DNA of 64,000 nt from Falsiruegeria mediterranea M17. GTDB lineage: Bacteria; Pseudomonadota; Alphaproteobacteria; Rhodobacterales; Rhodobacteraceae. The number at the start of each line of letters is the position of its first letter. Position 1 is the first letter of the stretch. Of this stretch, positions 20,119-27,877 are shown piece by piece. The notes under the pieces were generated by a model, which saw only the letters and a program-made list of their open reading frames with translations, did not search any database and was not told the origin of the DNA. Location: positions 1 to 64,000 of the forward strand of contig NZ_ONZG01000017.1 in NCBI RefSeq assembly GCF_900302455.1, in the 5' to 3' direction. The position numbers and the translations under genes are program-made.

Positions 20119-20502
20119 ATGATGACCGCTGACATCCAATCTCAAGACAACACCCGTGACCTGAAGCCCGCCATAGTGAACGGGCTGCGTATGCGCTGCC
20201 CCAAATGCGGCAAGGGCAAGTTGCTGCACAGCTATGTGAAGGTGAACGATCATTGCAGTGCCTGCCAGCAACCCTTTCACCATCAGCGCGCAGATGATGG
20301 ACCCGCGTATCTGACGATTCTGATCGTCGGTCATCTGATGGGCTTTGCGCTCCACATTACCTGGGTTCAATGGCGGCCAGAGCCTTGGGTGCTGGCGACC
20401 ACAATGTCCGTGGTGGCCGTTGTCGGGGCGCTCGTTCTGCTCCCGCGGATGAAAGGTCTGATGATCGCCTATCAATGGGCAAAACGAATGCACGGGTTCT
20501 AA
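20119..20502 (+). CDS. DUF983 family membrane protein
   Basis: A 127-residue protein of the DUF983 family. It has two CxxC pairs forming a zinc-ribbon-like head (MRCPKCGKGKLL and CSACQQPF) and two hydrophobic segments in the C-terminal half (YLTILIVGHLMGFALHI and LATTMSVVAVVGALVLL). DUF983 proteins are common in Rhodobacteraceae and of unknown function; some lie near cytochrome oxidase genes. AAGGA stands five bases before the first of two adjacent ATG codons. The stop overlaps the end of the converging GMC oxidoreductase gene by four bases. Confidence 0.85.
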   Translation: MMTADIQSQDNTRDLKPAIVNGLRMRCPKCGKGKLLHSYVKVNDHCSACQQPFHHQRADDGPAYLTILIVGHLMGFALHITWVQWRPEPWVLATTMSVVAVVGALVLLPRMKGLMIAYQWAKRMHGF

Positions 20503-22256
20503 CGACGCGCACTGGTCATCCTGCCTTCCAGGTGATCTGCCAACCGTAGGGTCAAGGCAACCATCATCAGCGTCGGATTGGCATGACCCGACGTGGGAAA
20601 GACTGACCCGCCGATTGCATAGAGCCCTGCCACCGTGTGGACAGCGCAGTCGCGGTCCACGACCCCCAGTTTTGGATCGTCCGACATTCTGGTGGTGCCA
20701 AGAGAATGACCCAGATCGAAGATCGGTGCAGTCGCTGGCTTGCCCTCTTGCACCCAAGGCTCGGAGATCAGGGGCGGCAATCCGGCTTGATCAAAGCTAG
20801 CGCAAAGCGTGTGCGCCAGCTTCAGCAGGTTCGATCGAGCGGCCTCTCCCCCAGACCAGGCGACATGCGGTATCGGCGATCCGAAGGGGTCTCGCGCATC
20901 AGACAGTGTTACGCGGTTTGCCGGGTCTGGGGGCTGTTCCGTCGTTGCTTCGAACCGTACACCAGAAAGCTTGACCGGCAAGTGCCCAGACCGAAGGTCA
21001 CCTGCCAGCGTGTTTGGCATGAACCGCACCGCAAGATCCGCGATGCCCCGCGACAGGGTGTCCGGCAGATACCCTCGCTCCAATACACGGGCCCCCGCCC
21101 CCCTCGCCAGTCGCACCGGGCTGCGCAATACAGACCCGACATCCGAGGTCCACGCCTTGCTTTGCCCACGCAACAGCCGTCTTAGCGCTGAAAAGGGATC
21201 ATCTGCGGCCCGTTCCGCCGTCACGAACAAAGCACCGTTAAGCCATTGCTTCTTTCGTTGCATGTGATCCGTAAGGGCCAAACCGTACATGTATGCATGG
21301 CTTTGCCCATTTCCGCGCAACCCAAACAAACCGAACTGGGCCGCCATTCGGGACAGGTGATCAGGGGCTGCACGCGCCACGACCGCGGTTGGGTGGTCCA
21401 TCAGGTATCGGCCCACCGTATCATGGTCATTGCCCAGCCCGTTTGGCGTGTTCTCGCGAGACAGAAGTAGAAGCCGCGCGTTTTCGATCGCACCCGCGGC
21501 CAGCACGCAGACTGGCGCCTCGACCTTTATGTGGCGCCCGGCCAGACTGCGCGCTATGAGCCCCGTGCAGCATGTCCCGTCGGCGGTGCTGTCCAAAGAC
21601 GTAACGGTGGCCTGGGTCACAACCTGAACACCCTCGGGAAGATCTGCCTGGAAATCTGCTCCGAACCGCATGATGTCGGTCATCTGCCTGCGCGAACGGG
21701 CAAACTGCCAGAACATTGTCCGCAAAGCCTCGTTTTCGGGTGACAGCGTGGGCGGATCGCGCCGCAAAAGTTCCCATAAGCGTTCATCATAGACGCGGGG
21801 CCCAAGGTTCAGCAGATCAGAGGCCCGCTCGATAAATGGTGCGAGTTCTGCGCTGTCCATCGGCCACCCGGACAAGGGCACCCAATTGCGCGCTTCGTAA
21901 TCTATCGGATCAAGCGGCGCCGATTTTCCGGCCCACGCCTGTGTCGACCCACCCAAACCACGACATCGAACGCCGTATTGCTGGTGATCCCCCGACCAAT
22001 GACGCGTCAGTGTCTTGTGATAGCTGTCTCGGGTTGCTGCTTCCTCGTCACTCCACCCCGGCATCTCCACGGCATTCAACGTCTCGTGTGCGGCATCCTC
22101 GGTCGCCCCGCCGCTTTCCAGCAAAATAATCCGCCGCCCGGGTCGCGACATCGCGCGCGCCAAGGTCAAACCACATGCCCCACCCCCCACGATCAGAAGG
22201 TCGGCGTGCAGTGTGTCTGTGGTCTCTATCTCATTGAGACTTTGAACGGGCATCAT
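20499..22256 (-). CDS. GMC family FAD-dependent oxidoreductase
   Basis: A 585-residue flavoprotein of the glucose-methanol-choline family. The N-terminal FAD-binding loop is DLLIVGGGACGLTLARAMS ending in LLESGG. The C-terminal signature is GHSLGTTRMSDDPKLGVVD, then YAIGGSVFPTSGHANPTLM, which includes the usual active-site H and N region. Such enzymes oxidise alcohols or sugars. Its place at the edge of a polysaccharide locus suggests oxidation of a sugar or lipid-linked intermediate, but that is inference. It diverges from the DegT aminotransferase gene across 117 bases. Two ATG codons are adjacent at the start; the first is listed. Confidence 0.88.
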   Translation of the reverse strand: MMPVQSLNEIETTDTLHADLLIVGGGACGLTLARAMSRPGRRIILLESGGATEDAAHETLNAVEMPGWSDEEAATRDSYHKTLTRHWSGDHQQYGVRCRGLGGSTQAWAGKSAPLDPIDYEARNWVPLSGWPMDSAELAPFIERASDLLNLGPRVYDERLWELLRRDPPTLSPENEALRTMFWQFARSRRQMTDIMRFGADFQADLPEGVQVVTQATVTSLDSTADGTCCTGLIARSLAGRHIKVEAPVCVLAAGAIENARLLLLSRENTPNGLGNDHDTVGRYLMDHPTAVVARAAPDHLSRMAAQFGLFGLRGNGQSHAYMYGLALTDHMQRKKQWLNGALFVTAERAADDPFSALRRLLRGQSKAWTSDVGSVLRSPVRLARGAGARVLERGYLPDTLSRGIADLAVRFMPNTLAGDLRSGHLPVKLSGVRFEATTEQPPDPANRVTLSDARDPFGSPIPHVAWSGGEAARSNLLKLAHTLCASFDQAGLPPLISEPWVQEGKPATAPIFDLGHSLGTTRMSDDPKLGVVDRDCAVHTVAGLYAIGGSVFPTSGHANPTLMMVALTLRLADHLEGRMTSARR

Positions 22257-22373
22257 ATTTTTGCTTTAGTGACCAGAATGCAGAACAAAGTGTCATATAA
22301 TCTACCGCACGCGGCAACCGCTTGTATTGAAGCGCCGCCGCCCGTGGTGGATCAATGTATTGGAGTGGGTTGA

Positions 22374-23504
22374 ATGGCACGCTTGGGCATGCGTGAATGG
22401 ATGGCCGTCGGGCGCGTCATGGCGAATGGGCCCCTGACGCGCACGGAACGCCCTGGGGGGCCATGTGATCGATTCGAAGACGAATTGGCCCAATTCGCTG
22501 GGTGTCAGGGCACCCTAGCCGTCTCCAGTGGCACCGCTGCTTTGATATCGGCCCTGCAGGCATGTGAAATCGGCCCGGGTGACGAGGTGCTGGTGCCCGC
22601 CTACACTTGGATGGCCAGCGCCGGAGCCGTCCTGCACGTGGGAGCTGTTCCGGTGTTGGTCGAGATCGACACGACACTCACCATAGACACCACCGATCTT
22701 GCATCCAAAATTACGCCGCGCAGCCGTGCGATCATACCGGTCCACATGCTCAACCGACCTTGCGATCTTGAGAGCATTTTGAGCATCGCCCGCACGCATG
22801 ATCTGAAAGTCATCGAAGATGCGTGCCAAGCGGTCGGCATCCGCTATCAGGGACAGGTTCTGGGCACTTTTGGGGACATGGGCACCTTCAGCTTCAATCA
22901 GCACAAAAACATGACCTGCGGCGAAGGGGGGGCGATTTTGACAAACGACCCCGACCTCTTGACCCGCGCCAGGAACGCGCATGACATGGGTCTGGGGTTT
23001 CGACAATCCAACACTACCGATCCGGACGAAATATTTCTGGGCAACAATTTTCGTCTCAACGAAATGCAGGGGGCGATCCTGCGGGTGCAACTGCGCAAGT
23101 TGCAAAGCCGCATCGATCGAATGACCCGGCGCGTCGAAGTCATGGCAGATCAGCTTGGGTGGGCGGGATATCCGGTGGCCCCGCTGCATGATGATGGGCC
23201 AGCGGCAAGCCTGGTGCTGACGTTTGATACCGAGCTCGAAGCCGTTCAATTCTCGGAACGACGCGGTGCACGCAGGTTGTTTGACACGTCAAAGCATGTG
23301 TACACCGAATGGGGGCCAATCCTGACCCGCAAGATGGCTCATCCTGGTATCACACCTTGGGCATGGGCCGGGCACCCCAATGGCCCCGGACCGGACAGCT
23401 GCCCCAAAACCTTGGATCTGCTCAAACGCAGCTGCACGATCAATGCCATGCCGGACGTGCCGTTGCCCATCGTGCGCTACCTGGCCAGAAAACTCGCGGC
23501 TTAA
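22374..23504 (+). CDS. DegT/DnrJ/EryC1/StrS family aminotransferase
   Basis: A 376-residue PLP enzyme that transfers an amino group to a keto-sugar nucleotide. Recognisable segments are AVSSGTAALISALQACEIGPGDEV, VPAYTWMASA, VIEDACQAVGI and the PLP lysine in SFNQHKNMTCGEGGAI. GGAG lies about nine bases before the ATG. It would supply an amino sugar for the neighbouring polysaccharide genes. Its stop overlaps the end of the converging sulfotransferase gene by four bases. The last 80 residues are less conserved, so the exact sugar cannot be inferred. Confidence 0.88.
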   Translation: MARLGMREWMAVGRVMANGPLTRTERPGGPCDRFEDELAQFAGCQGTLAVSSGTAALISALQACEIGPGDEVLVPAYTWMASAGAVLHVGAVPVLVEIDTTLTIDTTDLASKITPRSRAIIPVHMLNRPCDLESILSIARTHDLKVIEDACQAVGIRYQGQVLGTFGDMGTFSFNQHKNMTCGEGGAILTNDPDLLTRARNAHDMGLGFRQSNTTDPDEIFLGNNFRLNEMQGAILRVQLRKLQSRIDRMTRRVEVMADQLGWAGYPVAPLHDDGPAASLVLTFDTELEAVQFSERRGARRLFDTSKHVYTEWGPILTRKMAHPGITPWAWAGHPNGPGPDSCPKTLDLLKRSCTINAMPDVPLPIVRYLARKLAA

Positions 23505-24295
23505 GTCGGGAAAACCCGCTTCCAGACCTCGATATCGGGGGCACAGATCGCCTGCACTTGGGCCAACTGTGCCTGGTTCAAAGAGGCCCGTGAAACCACA
23601 TTGTCAGACTTGCTTGTCTTGTTCCGATGCCCGATCCTTACGCGCAAGCCAAGTGTCTGACGAATGTCACCAACAAACCCGTCCAGGTCATCCAATCGCC
23701 CCACAATATCAAACTGCTTCAGATGATGCACTGCCCGGTCAATGGCTTCGGGTGATTTCAGGTCCGTATCGGTTGGCATATCTGCAAAGATCTCGACAAA
23801 TTCGGTTCCCATCATTCCAGCCCGTCGGCTGGCAAGAAACGTGTCAAAGTCCTCTGAGACATGGCCATGTGACCCCGGCCTGCTTCGGTTCCAGTTGTAA
23901 TGAGACAGAAACCGCGAAACCGGGTCTCGCAACAGGGTTATGAACTTGTAGCTGCCTTTGAATTCGGTGTGGGCGACATGTGAAAATGGCACGTGGGTCG
24001 AAATGCAACGCACATCGTCATACATCAGATACAGCAGCATCTGTTTCCGCAGATCATTGACGTCAAGCATCATTTGATCCGTGTCGGTGCGACCGGAAAA
24101 AGCCTTGAACGCCTGGAACGAAGCCTCGGGTTTGACCGTCGCCTGACTGGACAGGTATCGCATCCGCAAAGCGCGCCCTACCGATGTGCCTCCACACTTT
24201 GGCACATGATGAAAAACGACGCGTTGTGGAGAAAATTGGTTCAGCAACGCCTGATTCAACTGCCGAGCACGTCCGATCATGTCCACGTCATGCAC
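23501..24295 (-). CDS. Sulfotransferase family protein
   Basis: A 264-residue protein with the PAPS-binding signature of sulfotransferases: the 5' phosphosulfate loop FHHVPKCGGTSVGRAL near the N-terminus and the 3' phosphate motif LRDPVSRFLSHYNWNRSR near the middle. It resembles polysaccharide sulfotransferases. It sits in the polysaccharide locus just downstream of the GT2 gene, so a cell-surface glycan or lipid-linked oligosaccharide is the likely acceptor. AAGGGG is close to the ATG at 24295. No signal peptide or membrane anchor is visible, which fits cytoplasmic modification before export. Confidence 0.82.
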   Translation of the reverse strand: MHDVDMIGRARQLNQALLNQFSPQRVVFHHVPKCGGTSVGRALRMRYLSSQATVKPEASFQAFKAFSGRTDTDQMMLDVNDLRKQMLLYLMYDDVRCISTHVPFSHVAHTEFKGSYKFITLLRDPVSRFLSHYNWNRSRPGSHGHVSEDFDTFLASRRAGMMGTEFVEIFADMPTDTDLKSPEAIDRAVHHLKQFDIVGRLDDLDGFVGDIRQTLGLRVRIGHRNKTSKSDNVVSRASLNQAQLAQVQAICAPDIEVWKRVFPT

Positions 24296-24348
24296 CCCTT
24301 TTTGAAACAGGCAAAATCATAGGAAAAAATCGAATTGCATGTCATCAC

Positions 24349-25221
24349 TTAGTGCAACTCCAATATCCGGTTTGGATCACTGCGGCGACGCAAAACATCC
24401 CCCAATGCAATCAGATTGCCCTTCAACCGTCCCCGCCGGTCAAGATAGGGCGGCGGCTTAATCGCCCCAAACATGTTGGCGGCAATGTTTCGAGACATCA
24501 ACCGCAAGGCATGACGCCACCCCAAGGTGCCCTTGCCCAACATATAAACGGGGTTCGCGATCTGCGAATATCCCAAACGTACACCAGAAGTGCGCCCGCG
24601 TTTGACGCCCAGGTGCACACCTTGCAATCCATCCGCGCGCACCACCCTGCCTCGTCGCGATACCCGCCGTGACAGGTCCAAGTCCTCCAGCCAACCATAA
24701 AGGGGAAGCGTCTCGTCAAAGAGCTCTGGCGGGGCTGTCACCCGCACCGCCATGTTGCAGCCATACCCCGAACGCGTGCCCACAGGCTGTGCTGATTGAG
24801 GTCCATTCGCTTGCCGCAAAATGTTCCGAGCTTCAGAGAACGTCAGACCAGGACCACGCGCCCCATCAGCCAGTACATGGCCCGTTGCGATCAGGATCGA
24901 CGGATCCTGACCAAACACCCGCCGAAGTTCGGTGACATATCCATCCATGATCAAAAAATCATCGTCCAGGAACAGGACAATCTCGCCATCGACCGCTTGC
25001 TTCAATATCGTGTTGCGCTGCGCAGAGCTTCCTTTGGGTGAGGTGAGAACGACCATTTCAAATGGCATGTCGTCCGGTGCGGGACCCTCAAAATCATCAG
25101 GCGTCGCGATACTGAGCACGACCTTGTCAGGCAAATCGCTTAGCGTGCTCAAATGGTCCAGCATCTGCCTTAGAACAGATGCGCGCCCCGTCGTGGCGAC
25201 ACCTATCGTGACCGGTATCAC
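24349..25221 (-). CDS. Glycosyltransferase family 2
   Basis: A GT-A fold glycosyltransferase of about 290 residues. The N-terminus after the start is IPVTIGVATTGRASVLRQML, and the metal-binding acidic motif is VLFLDDDFLIMDGYV near residue 100. I chose the GTG at 25221: it forms a four-base GTGA overlap with the stop of the flippase gene and has GAGG seven bases upstream, whereas an ATG at 25248 has no ribosome site. This repeats the coupling of the genes upstream. It probably adds a sugar to the lipid-linked repeat unit. It is the last gene of the coupled Wzx/Wzy operon. Confidence 0.85.
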   Translation of the reverse strand: MIPVTIGVATTGRASVLRQMLDHLSTLSDLPDKVVLSIATPDDFEGPAPDDMPFEMVVLTSPKGSSAQRNTILKQAVDGEIVLFLDDDFLIMDGYVTELRRVFGQDPSILIATGHVLADGARGPGLTFSEARNILRQANGPQSAQPVGTRSGYGCNMAVRVTAPPELFDETLPLYGWLEDLDLSRRVSRRGRVVRADGLQGVHLGVKRGRTSGVRLGYSQIANPVYMLGKGTLGWRHALRLMSRNIAANMFGAIKPPPYLDRRGRLKGNLIALGDVLRRRSDPNRILELH

Positions 25222-26534
25222 CTTTGAGCCTCGTATGTATTCGACCATGCCAGGGAGTTGCCCACAATCCTGGATTTGCACCAAAGGGTCGCCACACAGG
25301 CCGCCCCCAATTGTGCACCGCAGGTCAGAACAAATGCCCAGCCCGCCCCCATAACTCCATATGCCGGGATAAGCAAAAAGCTTGCGCCCACACTCGCACC
25401 AAACGCGACACTGGCGATTGCAAACCGTATCCACAGCACCTGAGCCGCCGTAAGCAATGTGATCATGGGCGTGGCCAACAGCGTCAGCGAAGATCCCATC
25501 ACGATGACGGTGAACAGTTCTCGCGCCGCATACTCCTGCCCGAAAACCAGCGTCAAAATCGGATCACCAAATACCCAAGCCACCCCTACTGCTGTCAAGG
25601 CAAGCGCCAAGGCCCCTCCGATCATCCACCGCATCAACCGGCGAAGGTTTTCGTGTTGCCCATCTCGAATGTACAGGCGCAACCGGGCCGATGTCGCGCT
25701 ACCCAAGGTGTTCGCAACCATGTTCAAAGCGGTATGCACATACACCAACGCCCCAAACAGTCCTATCGCAGCCAGCCCAGCTGACCTTTCCAGGACAATG
25801 GACGGCACGCTGATCGCACCTCGTGACAGCAGGAGAGCCACCCCGACAGGCAACAACCACCACGCAAGGCGCAGCAACTTGCGATGATCCGTGTTCCAAA
25901 GGTCAGCCCAGGCGACACGCTGCCCCAACCGCTCCAGCAGTCGAAGGTCAGCGACGCGATAGGCCAACGCCCAGGCCACCGCCTGAAAACACAAGGCGAT
26001 CGGCAGGTTCCGCCAGAACCAGAAAGCCACCGCAAAAGCAAGGAAACCAGCCGATCCGCGGACGAGGATGGACCAGGCAACAAAGTCCAGACGTTCGGCG
26101 CGCTGGAACATCCCGTGGTTCAGATCGGATTGGGTGCCAAAAAATCGAACCAATGCCAGCAGCACGAGCGAGTTTTGGACAATTCCACCCGCTTGCGCAA
26201 ATACGGTAAAGGCTAGGAGCACAGTCAGAGCCAACGCCAGAATTCCACCCACAAACCGAAGCGCGACATAATCCGCCCGGGAATAATGGGTCAGGTCATC
26301 GACCGTATGAACCTCGCGCATTCCCAAAGAGGCCAGAAAAAAAAGTGGTGTGACAACGGCCGTGGCAAGCGCAAGCGCACCGACCTCTTCGATCTGACCC
26401 AAATGTGCGGTGACCATGATCATGCCCAGTTGCGTCAAAGCCAGATAGCCTCGCCCGACCAAGGCAAAAAACAGGTTGCTTCTCAGACGCGGCAACGGGG
26501 GTTTGGGGTCGATTTTGGGCTTTGCAACCTTCAC
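25218..26534 (-). CDS. Polysaccharide flippase (Wzx/MATE-like)
   Basis: A protein of about 438 residues with roughly a dozen hydrophobic helices, beginning SNLFFALVGRGYLALTQLGM. It matches the oligosaccharide flippase fold that moves undecaprenyl-linked repeat units across the inner membrane. The start is set at the GTG at 26534 because it overlaps the stop of the polymerase gene as GTGA; upstream sequence in the same frame does not resemble a flippase. Together with the ExoY-like transferase, the Wzy-like polymerase and the Wzc-like kinase, this defines a Wzx/Wzy-dependent pathway. Confidence 0.85.
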   Translation of the reverse strand: MKVAKPKIDPKPPLPRLRSNLFFALVGRGYLALTQLGMIMVTAHLGQIEEVGALALATAVVTPLFFLASLGMREVHTVDDLTHYSRADYVALRFVGGILALALTVLLAFTVFAQAGGIVQNSLVLLALVRFFGTQSDLNHGMFQRAERLDFVAWSILVRGSAGFLAFAVAFWFWRNLPIALCFQAVAWALAYRVADLRLLERLGQRVAWADLWNTDHRKLLRLAWWLLPVGVALLLSRGAISVPSIVLERSAGLAAIGLFGALVYVHTALNMVANTLGSATSARLRLYIRDGQHENLRRLMRWMIGGALALALTAVGVAWVFGDPILTLVFGQEYAARELFTVIVMGSSLTLLATPMITLLTAAQVLWIRFAIASVAFGASVGASFLLIPAYGVMGAGWAFVLTCGAQLGAACVATLWCKSRIVGNSLAWSNTYEAQR

Positions 26535-27877
26535 GTAGACGCCATCCTGTAGATGGGCGTCAGCCTGAAAGCACGATCTCGCCCACGCGCGCGCCGGTTG
26601 GCCAGTACAAGGCCAAAAAACGCTCCAAACGCGATCCATTCGCCAAAGCCTGGGTGCCCCGCGTCCCCCGCAACCCACACCCGAAACAGCGGCATAAGAG
26701 GCAAGATCGCCACCCATTCCGCCCGCACAGGCAGCACCCAGTTGCTAGGAGCAGCCACAAGACGAAAGACAAAGAGAAGCCAGGACAACAACAATCCCAG
26801 ATACGCAATCACCACCAAAAGGAAAGCCACCAACCCCGCGTGAAGCCACGCTCCAATGAACAGGTTGTGGACGATTTGCCCATTCAGCTCAACCAGACCT
26901 GAACCAACGAGCGGGCTTTGTTCGATGAGGCTGAAAGCCCAGGCATATTGGTCCAACCGACCCTCGGTCGATTGATCCTCGAACGACAATCTTGCCGCGA
27001 CCTCGTCCATCGCCGCCGACCCGGCAGACAGGACAAGGATCAGAGCCAAGGCGCTAAGGATAATGACAGACGATTTCACATAAAATTCGCCTGGGCTACG
27101 AACGCCTCGGCAAACAAGGCTGATCCAGGCTGCAAACGGAATGCCAAGCGCAGCCATCAACAAGACCGAACGTGTGTTGAAGATCACAAGGGTCAGCAGC
27201 GTAACGAGCGTTACAAACCCACCGATGCGATCTGCACCGCGACCTGTGTATCCGGCTCGCATCAAGACCATCGCGACGAACATGCACGCGGCGACGATGT
27301 TCTTGTTCGAAGCAGGTACATCAACACCATCGGGCGCGACCATCTGAAACATCTCTCGCAGGAAATGGTAGAAGACAAACCCCAAGTCACCAGTCGACAG
27401 GAAACGCACCAGTGTGGTTGTCCAACTCAATCCGATTTGCCGCGCCAGATATTCGGTAAAGGCGAAAAAGCCAAAAATTGCCAGCATTCCACCCTGTCGC
27501 AAAACGCGCGCATCCGCCCGTGTCCCAGAAATCCCGACAGCCAATGTCAGGCCACAGGTCAGAAAAAAGACCTGACGGAACACCATGCCCTTGGTCGCCC
27601 CCCCGGCCAGATTGACCTGCAGCACGATCAAATAGAGCACATAAGCCACCAGCCACGGCAGGATCATCCGCAACAGCGAGTTGATACCGGTTGCCAGTTG
27701 CGTTGGGTGCAGGCAAAGCAGGGCGCCCAAAATCAAAGCCATCATGTAGGGCAGTCGCAGGTCGAACCCTCCGACCGACATCACAGGCACCCAGGTCAAA
27801 GTTACGGAAGCGATCACGGCCGTCACAACCAGACGCAAGAGTGTTGAGCTGCCCGGTTCCGCAACTCCGGCGCTCAT
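26531..27877 (-). CDS. O-antigen ligase/polymerase family protein (Wzy-like)
   Basis: A membrane protein of about 448 residues with ten or more hydrophobic segments, for example LRLVVTAVIASVTLTWVPVM and YMMALILGALLCLHP. A long polar loop in the second half (AARLSFEDQSTEGRLDQY, then SLIEQSPLVGSGL) is typical of O-antigen polymerase/ligase proteins. The ATG at 27877 overlaps the stop of the Wzc-like gene as ATGA. It most likely joins exported repeat units in the periplasm. Sequence alone cannot separate polymerase from ligase, but operon context favours polymerase. Confidence 0.82.
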   Translation of the reverse strand: MSAGVAEPGSSTLLRLVVTAVIASVTLTWVPVMSVGGFDLRLPYMMALILGALLCLHPTQLATGINSLLRMILPWLVAYVLYLIVLQVNLAGGATKGMVFRQVFFLTCGLTLAVGISGTRADARVLRQGGMLAIFGFFAFTEYLARQIGLSWTTTLVRFLSTGDLGFVFYHFLREMFQMVAPDGVDVPASNKNIVAACMFVAMVLMRAGYTGRGADRIGGFVTLVTLLTLVIFNTRSVLLMAALGIPFAAWISLVCRGVRSPGEFYVKSSVIILSALALILVLSAGSAAMDEVAARLSFEDQSTEGRLDQYAWAFSLIEQSPLVGSGLVELNGQIVHNLFIGAWLHAGLVAFLLVVIAYLGLLLSWLLFVFRLVAAPSNWVLPVRAEWVAILPLMPLFRVWVAGDAGHPGFGEWIAFGAFFGLVLANRRARGRDRAFRLTPIYRMAST

